Shown in pieces: positions 30,876-40,300 of a stretch of DNA of 52,468 nucleotides (positions within the stretch are counted from its first letter, which is position 1; each line of letters begins with the position of its first letter). The notes under the pieces are model-generated. The model was not told the origin of the DNA. It worked only from the letters and a program-made list of their open reading frames with translations, and searched no databases. Origin of the DNA: a virus; the IMG/VR virus record IMGVR_UViG_3300033153_008490, positions 1 through 52,468 of that record; one strand, 5' to 3'. Made by a program: the position numbers and the translations under genes.

Positions 30876-32378
30876 ATGGCTATTGTAGACTTTACAGCAG
30901 GTTGGACAGAAGTAGACACCAGTGGCGTTATTACCGTCACGTCCGCCACTCGTCTGGACTACGATGGGGTGCCGCGCGATGATGATGCGCAGTATTACAA
31001 AGACTACGGCGCGGCCTACTTCTCTGGCGACTTCACGCATACGTTTAAATGCCAAATCAACTCCGCTGGGTCTACCACTTTCGCGGAGGTGATTCCGTGG
31101 GCGTTGTCAAATACGGCGGGGGGTGATAGAACAACGTGGATAGGCAACAGTGAAGATTTTGTCATGTTCATGCTGTACGAGGGGGCGGAAGGCGCTTACG
31201 CACTGGAGTCACGTCTGTATGAAGGCGGGGTGAAGGTTGACTCAGATGTGTACGTCTGCTCCGCCAACACAACCTACTATATCAATGTTACACGTAATTA
31301 TGATGGGGGGGCCAATTCAACCGGTCGTTACACCTTCTACATTTGTACGGGTAATTATCTGGACGACCCAGGCTCCACCGTCGTAGATACACACGTGTTG
31401 GACGCTTCGGTTGGGGAGCAAAACTCGTTCCAATATCTCTACGCATGTCAAAACCGCAATGACGCTAGTGCGGGTAACACTATCGATGGGTTTATTGAAG
31501 ATTTGGATTTACACGGGGGGACTACGTCAACCACGAGTTCCTCCACAACGACGAGTACCAGCAGTACCGCCAGTACTAGCTCCACCTCATCGTCTACTAC
31601 CAGCTCAGCTTCAAGTTCATCTACCAGCTCGTCTACGTCTACGACCACGTCGTCCAGCTCCACCGCTTCAACGTCGAGTAGTTCTAGTTCCACCACCTCC
31701 ACAAGTTCAACTGCTTCAACATCAAGTAGTTCTAGTTCTACCACGTCTACATCAAGTACAACCAGCTCAACAGCTAGTTCTACATCCACCACTACGTCGT
31801 CAAGCTCATCCACATCCTCATCCTCCTCATCCACTACCACCACGTCGCCCGGCGAAACAGCGATACAGTGCACCAGTGGAACTTACGATATTACCAGCCA
31901 AATTACCATCTTCACGTACACGAACAATACTACCCAAGTGCAAATATGCCAAGGCGTAGTCTCCTTCGGTGATGGGATTAACGACCTAAGCGGTACCGCC
32001 GTCACAATGGAGATGACGTTGGGGTTTGGTGGCCAAACCAATCAGCCTAATGCGCAATACGTCTCCTTCGATACGACAACGCGATCATCTATCTTTACTC
32101 AGCAATTCCCTCTACCTGTGGGCCAATCCGTTACGTTCAAAGTTAAGAGCCAAAACGCTTCCGACTCTTCCGTGTGGATACGCGCGTGTTTGTATGAGGT
32201 CGGCGTGGAATCTATTCGGGATGACTTGGAAGATATTATCGACGATCTCACGGCATTGTTTGCCAGATCTCAGGTACTCGTCAACACGTACGATACGACG
32301 GGTGCGGCTGGTAAAGGTGCGGGGGTCATTCCAACAGGACAGTCAACCAACATTGGTATATATCCAGGGACTACATAA
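30876..32378 (+). CDS. Virion protein with Ser/Thr-rich linker between two domains (500 aa)
   Basis: Residues 1-212 form a beta-sandwich-like domain (FTHTFKCQINSAGSTTFAEV, TYYINVTRNYDGGANSTGRY) resembling lectin-like modules. Residues about 215-324 are Ser/Thr-rich. Residues 325-500 form a second beta-rich domain followed by a helix (SIRDDLEDIIDDLTALFARS). It overlaps the nozzle gene by one base (ATAATGA). It probably sits on the tail near the nozzle. Family not recognised. Confidence 0.65.
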   Translation: MAIVDFTAGWTEVDTSGVITVTSATRLDYDGVPRDDDAQYYKDYGAAYFSGDFTHTFKCQINSAGSTTFAEVIPWALSNTAGGDRTTWIGNSEDFVMFMLYEGAEGAYALESRLYEGGVKVDSDVYVCSANTTYYINVTRNYDGGANSTGRYTFYICTGNYLDDPGSTVVDTHVLDASVGEQNSFQYLYACQNRNDASAGNTIDGFIEDLDLHGGTTSTTSSSTTTSTSSTASTSSTSSSTTSSASSSSTSSSTSTTTSSSSTASTSSSSSSTTSTSSTASTSSSSSSTTSTSSTTSSTASSTSTTTSSSSSTSSSSSSTTTTSPGETAIQCTSGTYDITSQITIFTYTNNTTQVQICQGVVSFGDGINDLSGTAVTMEMTLGFGGQTNQPNAQYVSFDTTTRSSIFTQQFPLPVGQSVTFKVKSQNASDSSVWIRACLYEVGVESIRDDLEDIIDDLTALFARSQVLVNTYDTTGAAGKGAGVIPTGQSTNIGIYPGTT

Positions 32379-35215
32379 TGAAGACGCCAGTCGTATCGTT
32401 CAATAGTGGAGAATTATCGCCCATGATCGACGCCAGGAGCGACGTAGATAAATATCGCGCCGGGTGCCGAACACTGGAAAATATGATTCCACGAATCTAT
32501 GGCCCGGCAACGCGCCGCCCCGGTACGAAATACATTGACACGTGTGGCGGGGAAGCGCGACTTATCCCCTTCATCTACAGTAATAGTATCGCCTATATGT
32601 GTCTCCTGGAAGACTCGGTGATGTATTTCTATTACAATGGAGGACGGTTGAATGATGGGGGGGGAGCGCGTGTGAGTCTGACCACCCCCTACGCGGCTGG
32701 GGATCTCGCTGAAATCCAGTACAAGCAATCCAACGACGTATTGTGGTTGATACATCCAGATTATGCGCCACGCAAACTAATCCGCACGAGTGCGACCACG
32801 TTTACGCTAACCTCTATCGTGTTTAACAATGGGCCATTTCAAAAGCGGCACGACCTTTCGCATGATGATGGTGTAACACTAACACCTTCCAGCACTTTCG
32901 CGGTGGCCGATGATGATATATCCAACACGGCGAGTGCATATTTTGCCAGCAGTGAATATGACGACAATATGGACGCCTCGAAAGCGTTTGATGATAGGAC
33001 GACGGGTGCGGGTTGTTATTGGCAAACCGCAGTCAATAGTTACGATGACCAATATGTGGGTTGTCAATTTGCCACTGGGAAGGTTATAAAACAAGTTCGT
33101 ATTGCGCCATTCGCCACCAAACCATCCATTTCACTATTTGACGCATGGGCCTACAACCCGCGCTATATCCAAATCGACGCTTCCAATGATGGCGTCACTT
33201 GGACGAAGATATCGATTAACGATTGGGGGATTAACTCTAGCGCATGGAACACCGATGGGGCTGAACTTGATAATGTTACCAGTCCAGGTACGTGGGCACA
33301 GTTAAAGTTGGACAACACGACGGCATATACATATTGGCGGGTCTACGTCCATGAAACATGGGGCACGCTCGTTCTCCGCATTAACGAAATTGAGTTCATT
33401 GCGAACACAACCACATTTGAAGATGAAGTGACGCTAACCGCTTCCGAGGCCATATTTGACGCAGAGCAAGTAGGATCACTCTTCTCCTTAACCCAACAAC
33501 GTGAGAATACGAACGTCTCCGGCTCGTCCACGAATCCGACCACAGGTTACACAGACGACATCCTCGTGGAAGGCGCGTTTACGTTCACTACGCACGGCAC
33601 GTGGACAGGGACGGTGTTACTAGAGCGAAGTATTAATAGGCAAGTCTGGGAGACGTTCCGCAAGTGGACATCAGATGCGGATTTGAACGTGCAATACACG
33701 GGACAGGAAGACCACACCAACGTATACTATCGCATCAACGTCGAGTCCATGTCGGCTAATACGTCTCCCGGCACGGGGGGCATGGCCAGCAAGATCAAGT
33801 ATGATATCAGTGTGAATAGCTCTACGCAGACCGGTATCTGTCGTGTGATTGCGTACAACAGCACCACTGAAGTGGAGGTGGACATACTCAAACCCTTCGC
33901 ATCGACCGATCCATCCGAACGATGGGCGGAAGGAAGTTGGTCAGACTATCGTGGATGGCCCCGCACCATGACGTTCTTCGAGAATCGCACGGTTTACGCC
34001 GGGAATGCAAACCAATTGCAAACCGTTTGGCTCAGTGCGATTGATGATTTTGAAAACTTCGCCGTGGGTACGAATGATGATGAGTCGTTTAGCCTCACCA
34101 TGTCGAGTGATACGAGGAATGCGATTCAATGGATTAGTGCGTTGGACGCTCTCCTTGTGGGTACGGCGGCAGGTGAATGGCGTATTCGTTCCAGTAGTGA
34201 TGATGAGCCACTGACTCCCAGCAACTTCTCTTTCAAACAGCAATCTAGTCGTGGGTCTAAGTCGCTACAAGCACTCCCCGCCAACGAGGCGATATTGTTC
34301 GTAGACTCGGTGGGCCGCAAAATACGAGAAGTCGCCTATGATGGAAGTCGGTATAAGTTCGTTGCGAGGGATTTGACGGCGCTGGCCGAACATATTACCT
34401 CCGGCGGCGTCACTACAATAGCACTACAAAAGAATCCAGACCCCATCCTATGGTCCGTAGCAGATAATGTGTTGCTTAGCATGACCTACGAGCGCGAGCA
34501 AGAGGTAATTGCGTGGGCGAGACATCCCTTTGAAGGGGCGGATACGGCGGGTGTGATTACGGATAACGTCGGGCCAAACGACGTAGCGGTTATACCCGGT
34601 ACGAATGAGGATGAGGTGTGGCTTATTGTCGGTCGTGTGATCGGTGGGGCGCTTGTTCGTCATTTAGACCAGATGCAGCCGAGGAATGTAGATGCCCAAG
34701 AAGACATGTGGTTTGTGGACGGGGGGTTGGATTACGACAGCACCGCCACGACTACGTTCAGTGGGTTGGATCACTTGGAAGGTGAAGAGGTTTACATCTT
34801 GGCCGATGGCGCGGTACAACCACCGAAGACAGTGGTGAGTGGTGCGATTACGCTATCCGAATCAGCAAGTCGTGTTATCGTTGGTCTGCCCTTCCGCTAT
34901 ACCCTACAGCCTATGCGGTTTGATATGGAGATACAGGGCACGACGAAGGGGACCCTGAAACGGTTTGCCGAAGTGGTAGTCAGCTTCTATCGTACGTCCA
35001 ACGCCAACTATGGTGAAGATGTGGATCATCTCTTTGAAATAGATTGGCGCGGTGAAGAAGCGTATGGAACCGCCCCTGCACTATACACGGGTGATAAGAT
35101 TGTTGCACATGAAGGTGGGTTTAGTGCCGAGGATCCGTTTATCATCACTGGAAATGACCCCTTACCTTGTACGGTTCGCGCGATTATCCCCCGTGTGAAC
35201 GTTGGAGGACGATAA
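32378..35215 (+). CDS. Tail tubular protein B / nozzle with discoidin-like insertion (945 aa)
   Basis: The N-terminus (FNSGELSPMIDARSDVDKYR, then GCRTLENMIPRIYGPATRRP) and later AIQWISALDALLVGTAAGEW are the signature of T7 gp12-type nozzle proteins. Residues about 175-343 resemble an F5/8 type C (discoidin) domain: ASKAFDDRTTGAGCYWQT, then YIQIDASNDGVTW and YWRVYV. Such sugar-binding domains are not in T7 gp12. The nozzle channel would bind the adaptor above and the spike outside. Confidence 0.83.
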   Translation: MKTPVVSFNSGELSPMIDARSDVDKYRAGCRTLENMIPRIYGPATRRPGTKYIDTCGGEARLIPFIYSNSIAYMCLLEDSVMYFYYNGGRLNDGGGARVSLTTPYAAGDLAEIQYKQSNDVLWLIHPDYAPRKLIRTSATTFTLTSIVFNNGPFQKRHDLSHDDGVTLTPSSTFAVADDDISNTASAYFASSEYDDNMDASKAFDDRTTGAGCYWQTAVNSYDDQYVGCQFATGKVIKQVRIAPFATKPSISLFDAWAYNPRYIQIDASNDGVTWTKISINDWGINSSAWNTDGAELDNVTSPGTWAQLKLDNTTAYTYWRVYVHETWGTLVLRINEIEFIANTTTFEDEVTLTASEAIFDAEQVGSLFSLTQQRENTNVSGSSTNPTTGYTDDILVEGAFTFTTHGTWTGTVLLERSINRQVWETFRKWTSDADLNVQYTGQEDHTNVYYRINVESMSANTSPGTGGMASKIKYDISVNSSTQTGICRVIAYNSTTEVEVDILKPFASTDPSERWAEGSWSDYRGWPRTMTFFENRTVYAGNANQLQTVWLSAIDDFENFAVGTNDDESFSLTMSSDTRNAIQWISALDALLVGTAAGEWRIRSSSDDEPLTPSNFSFKQQSSRGSKSLQALPANEAILFVDSVGRKIREVAYDGSRYKFVARDLTALAEHITSGGVTTIALQKNPDPILWSVADNVLLSMTYEREQEVIAWARHPFEGADTAGVITDNVGPNDVAVIPGTNEDEVWLIVGRVIGGALVRHLDQMQPRNVDAQEDMWFVDGGLDYDSTATTTFSGLDHLEGEEVYILADGAVQPPKTVVSGAITLSESASRVIVGLPFRYTLQPMRFDMEIQGTTKGTLKRFAEVVVSFYRTSNANYGEDVDHLFEIDWRGEEAYGTAPALYTGDKIVAHEGGFSAEDPFIITGNDPLPCTVRAIIPRVNVGGR

Positions 35216-35730
35216 TGTTTGGTAAACTAATGTCAGCAGGCGGTTCAGCCGTATCCGCCTACGGTTCGTATAACGCAGGCAAAGCCGCTATGAAGAACGC
35301 GCGATACAACGCACGTATGTCTATGCTGCAATCGGAAACGCTGAAAGCGAAGACCACCTTTGACCAAGTTACACAAGTACGCAAAGGTGAGAAAGTCATG
35401 GGCGCGTTGCGGGCGAAGTTAGGCGCTTCCGGTGCGATGATGAGCGAAGGTGCGGGGCTTGAATTGCAGACAGAACAAGCGTGGGAATTAGCCCAAGAAA
35501 ACATGCTTATCGGCGTGGAAGGTAGACGTGATGCTGCGGCGGCGGAAGCACAAGCACACGTTGCTCTAACACAGGGACGTAATGCTCGTTCTGCTGCTCG
35601 CGGGCAAGCCTTCGCCACGTTGTTGAGCGGTGGTGGTCAAATGGCTGACTCCGGTATGTTCGGCAGTATCAAAAGCGCATTCAGCGGTGGTGGTGCAAGT
35701 AGTAGTATCCTTAGTGGTGCTGGCTTTTAG
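35215..35730 (+). CDS. Internal virion protein, gp14-like (171 aa)
   Basis: GGAGG precedes the ATG at 35215, overlapping the nozzle stop. The N-terminus is small-residue rich (MSAGGSAVSAYGSYNAGKAA). The remainder is a long helix with many Ala (RRDAAAAEAQAHVALTQGRN) and a Gly/Ser tail. Order and composition match T7 gp14, the first ejected core protein that inserts in the outer membrane. Confidence 0.72.
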   Translation: MFGKLMSAGGSAVSAYGSYNAGKAAMKNARYNARMSMLQSETLKAKTTFDQVTQVRKGEKVMGALRAKLGASGAMMSEGAGLELQTEQAWELAQENMLIGVEGRRDAAAAEAQAHVALTQGRNARSAARGQAFATLLSGGGQMADSGMFGSIKSAFSGGGASSSILSGAGF

Positions 35731-35757
35731 CGGTGAAACATAGAGTGGGGTAATCCA

Positions 35758-37329
35758 ATGGCAAAGTTTCCGATATACCAAAGTCAAGCAGCCTACTCAG
35801 CGAAGCCTGTGGGCGCACCTGCCGATTTGGGGGGTGAGGCGGTGGGCCGCGCTATGTCACAGATTGGCCGCGCAGCTGTTACGATTGGCACGCAGTACTT
35901 TAAGCGCCAGCATGATAGCCAAGTAGAGTTCGCTGAGATAGAAGCTAAGGCAATTATTGCCAAGGCCGAGCAAGAGATGGAAGACTCGGTTGACGAGGGG
36001 GACTATCCAACAATTTGGGCGCAAGCACAGGCCGAACTCGCCGCTCTCAGTGGTGATATGAGTAACTCAGCGGCCAAGAACGACTGGGCTACCCGTGTGC
36101 GACAGATAGAGGTGGATGGGGATGCTTTCGTCGCAGGGGCACAAGCCAAACGCATTGACGACAAGCAGCAATACATCTTATCGACCAAAATCGCCGAAAT
36201 GCGTGAGTCAGGTGATATTACTAAATTGGACGCCTATACCCAGAGGCAAGTCAATCTCAACACCATGTCGGCGGAGGAGCGAGATACCATTCTGGCTCAA
36301 GCAAGGCCTGTCGCTGAGGAAGCTAGTCGCAAAAACATGCTCGACGCGGCTATGGTGGTCGCGCAAGACTCTCCCCAGCAAATTATCAGCACATCCCTTG
36401 CGGACCTGCGAGCTACCTATCCTTCCTTACACTCCCGTGATGTACTAAGTCTGAAGTCTGTCGCACAATATGCGCAAGATGATGAGGAACGTGCAGAGAA
36501 AGCATTCCTGGTTAATCTTAAATCAGATGCACTATCCAAGGCCGAGATAGGCATGCCCATCACTGAGTTCTCCAACATGCTAAGCCAAACACCCAGCCTT
36601 GATGTGGATGATCGCTTGGAACTCACTCGCACGTTCAAGAATGCGCGCCATATATTCGACACGACCGGCGAAGATCCGTGGAAGCAAACACAGAACAGTG
36701 AGACGCTTGGCAGAGCACTTCTTGACATCCTCGGCCCCAACGATCCGACGGTGGTGCACGGCCCGGAAGACATTTACGACTTGTGGATGGCAGATGGCAC
36801 ACCCCAATGGTCTATCAATGATTACTTTATGGTTAGCAACCTGTGGACCGACCAACATATACAAGGTGCCGCAGCGGGTTGGAGTCGTAGTTTTCCCACC
36901 GTTGCGTTCGGAACGGACCAAATCGAGAGAGCGGTGTTTAAGGGCGTGGAAGAACCAACGCCTGAGATGTTTGCCGAGTATCATCGTGCGCTATCCATGT
37001 GGATTACCGAGTCACAGAAGCCGGAAGTGTTTGGCAGTCCTGAAAAGATGGCCGCTGCGTTGGACACAATACTAATACCTATTCAGAAGGAGAAGTCTGT
37101 GGGCTTTCTGAAGTGGCTCACCACGTTGACTCCCCCGATGCAAGCATATAAACTGGGTAAGAAGATGATATTGGACACAGAGGGACCAGCCGGTAACACC
37201 GTACCGCTCAGTATGCCCTTCTTTGGCCACGAAGCTATGTTTATGCCTGACATGTCAGAGGGTAATCCTTATAGCTTCGCCCCGAAGAAGGAGAAGGAGA
37301 AGGAGAAGAAGGAAGGGGAGTCTAAATGA
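35758..37329 (+). CDS. Internal virion protein, gp15-like (523 aa)
   Basis: It follows the gp14-like gene and precedes the very large gp16-like gene, as in T7. The protein is mostly helical, soluble and acidic, with no membrane segment. The start SAKPVGAPADLGGEAVGRAM and the QIGRAAVTIGTQYFKRQHDS helix resemble ejection-channel components. The C-terminus is a Lys/Glu stretch (KKEKEKEKKEGESK). It probably forms part of the periplasmic DNA tunnel. Confidence 0.7.
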   Translation: MAKFPIYQSQAAYSAKPVGAPADLGGEAVGRAMSQIGRAAVTIGTQYFKRQHDSQVEFAEIEAKAIIAKAEQEMEDSVDEGDYPTIWAQAQAELAALSGDMSNSAAKNDWATRVRQIEVDGDAFVAGAQAKRIDDKQQYILSTKIAEMRESGDITKLDAYTQRQVNLNTMSAEERDTILAQARPVAEEASRKNMLDAAMVVAQDSPQQIISTSLADLRATYPSLHSRDVLSLKSVAQYAQDDEERAEKAFLVNLKSDALSKAEIGMPITEFSNMLSQTPSLDVDDRLELTRTFKNARHIFDTTGEDPWKQTQNSETLGRALLDILGPNDPTVVHGPEDIYDLWMADGTPQWSINDYFMVSNLWTDQHIQGAAAGWSRSFPTVAFGTDQIERAVFKGVEEPTPEMFAEYHRALSMWITESQKPEVFGSPEKMAAALDTILIPIQKEKSVGFLKWLTTLTPPMQAYKLGKKMILDTEGPAGNTVPLSMPFFGHEAMFMPDMSEGNPYSFAPKKEKEKEKKEGESK

Positions 37330-40300
37330 CTTTCAGAGACACATTAGCGCCCAAACCATCGCCATTGGACGTTGCGTCTATGCCGAACACAATGTTTCCA
37401 GAGGAGATACGCGAGTACTCGGACCAAATTCGCAACGCCTATTACTATTCGCGTAATCTTGGTGTTCCCCCTCAAATTGCTATGGACTTGGAACCAGCGA
37501 TCAACGAACACCTCTATGGTGAAGGTATCTCATCGTCCCAAGCATGGCAACAAACCTCATCACGCACTCTATCGTCACGTCGAAAGAGTCTGCACACCGC
37601 TGCGTATGACGGGTGGCGCAACAGCGTTGCTTCGGCTACCGCACAAGCCGCTGGATTTGGCCGCTTTCTCGCTGAGTTCAAAGGGATTGACCAAAGTGTG
37701 GTAGATCCTGCATTTCGCTGGATGTTGGGCATACCGAAAGATGTGGACTTGGATGATGTACTCGCGGGTATCTCAGTTGCGGCACGTCAAGATATCATAG
37801 ACGGGAATAAGGATAATCCGAATCGCACTCTCGCTATCGACCAGGATGCTGGGTATGCCGAGGCGTTATATCAAGTGATAACACGCCCGGAAAACCTTCT
37901 CCAAGGATTAGTGGAGAGTGGACCGCTTATCTTAGAAGGAATGTTGACGGGTGGAGCATTCGGTAAAATACTAGGAGCGGGCGCAGTTCGCGCTGGTCGC
38001 ATTTTAGGTATGGGTGTTCCTATCTCAAGCCAAGCTTACGGTGATGCTCGTGCGGAAGGTACGGCCCCACTATCCGCATTAGGACAAGCACTTCTCACGG
38101 GCGGCATTGAAGCGGTGATTGAAGAGTGGACGCTGGGACGTAAAATAGGGCTCGCCAAACACTTCAAACGCTATGTACAAAGTGGCGGCATGCGTCGCGC
38201 TGTGTGGGAAGGAACGAAGGCGTTTGGGCGTGGAACCGCCGAGGAAGGGACACAAACACTTAATGAGAACTTCTGGCGCTGGGTTTTTACCGACCGCAGT
38301 CAGGAGTGGTTTGAGGGTGTGAGTCAGGCAATGGCGATGGGTGGGCCATTGGAAGCGGTTATGTCAGGGGCGTTTAGCGGGGTGAGTGTGATTGGCACAC
38401 CCGTAGAAGCGAAAGAAGCACAGCGGCGACTTAAGGTGCTGCGCAAACTGGTGAAGAATAGCACGCTCAGCCCAGCAGAGAAAGAGGCATTAAATCTTGA
38501 GTTCGACAAGGCGGCGGGTTTAGTACCAGATATCCTAACACCGATTGAAAAAGGGTTGCAGGAGAAGGGCGCGCGATTCGTCAAAACGCCGAGTGGGGAA
38601 ATGGGCGAGGGTGAGATACGTGACGCTAAGCGTAAAGCCGAGGAAGCGAAGACGAAACCGGAGATCGGTGAAGGGGAAGGCGGGGAAGGGTTTACGCCGT
38701 CTGTGACTGAGGGGATGCCAGAGATATTGGCCGAGCCCACATCCAAGGCGGACAAACCCATCCCGCCTACGATATCTATGGAAGCATATGAAACACCAGA
38801 AGAAGCCAAAACTGCCCGCACTCAACTAGAAGCCGAAGCAGGGGAGAAAGTCAGCCCCCGTCTCTACATCGGCAACGTCACTCCTCGCGCAAAGAAGGCG
38901 TGGGGTAAAATATTTGGTAAGCCACCAGCCGCTGTCCACACCTTCAAAGAGGGGGCGTTTCCCACCAAGCGTACGGCTATTGAAATGACGCGTGGCCAAG
39001 CTGAGTCTTACCTTACATGGCTGGAAGAGGATCTCGCCTCCCGCATTGATAACAACGAAATCAACACCAATCGTGACATAGCGATGGCCCACGCTGATTG
39101 GGGGGATATTGCCTCCATTCGCCGTGTTCTCGGTATAGAAGTAGGTGTCGAGCCCTTCCGGGTACACTATACCAAGGCCAAAAAAATGGCCTACATAGAT
39201 CAGAAGGAAGTGGCTAAACTACGTAATGAGATCCACCGCTTAGATAAACAACTCTCCACTCTCAACGCGAAAGAAGAGACTACGGAATTAACAGACGCAG
39301 AAGACACAACACGCGACCGTCTGGCCGCCGAACTACGTGCTCTGGAGGAGAAAGTATACCAACTACAACGAGCTGCTGGTGCCGCTGTGTCTATATTGAA
39401 AAATGTGAAAGCGGTTATCTCTTCCGCCGTAACGCCCAGCAAACTACAAATGTCGAACCTGACCGTACAGGAGGTGCTCCGCGCCACCATGAAACGGGGG
39501 GCACGATATGCCAAAATGGCCTACGCCGGTGGTCGTAGAGAATTACGCGCTCAAATCCAAGCACAACGCGAAGCCCGTCGTCGTCTTGCATCAGCTATCA
39601 AGCGTGCGCGGCAGCCTATTCCAAATACCGTAAAGTTGGAATACCGACAGGCTATTCACGAACTACGCAAAGGCGTTGATCTCCGACGGCGTAGTCAGAA
39701 GGTGTTGGCTGAGCGGCGCACCATGCGAAGACTGGTGGAAAAGTACCCAGAGGTATTCAAAGGTATGCCAACTAAGCGGATGGCACAGCTATTGATACGT
39801 CCACTGAATGACTTCACTATTGGCGAATTGGAAGACTTGGCGTCCCAGATCGATACGCTTATCGCTATGGGCCAAGTCGCTAAGGAACAAGTGGTTGTCC
39901 AAGAGGAAAAGATGAAGAAGCGTGACTTGGGCGCCCTTACCGCCGGATCAACGAAGGCCACTGCGCGAGATATAATTCGTCCCGACCAAGTGGGTAAACC
40001 ACTAACCCTGGAGCAGCGCACGAAGAACACATTGGCAAAATTAATCAACACCGCTAAGGTAAAATGGCGAGCCTTCACAATGCCAATGGATGTGTTGTTC
40101 GATTTAGCTGATGGGGGCACGGCGACCTACGACGGTCCCAATTATCGCATTTTCAAAAGGACTTTGGATGAACGATATGGACACTACAAAAACCGTGCTG
40201 ATGGTTTGGTTCACGATGTGCGAGAGCTAGCCCGCGCGCTAGGACTCACCAATCCCAATTTTGAACGCATTGGCGTTTATGCAGTAGATCAGCAAAAAGG

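Noticed and set aside
31448-31873. Leftward frame opposite the third Ser/Thr tract
   Set aside because: Same composition artefact as the two others.
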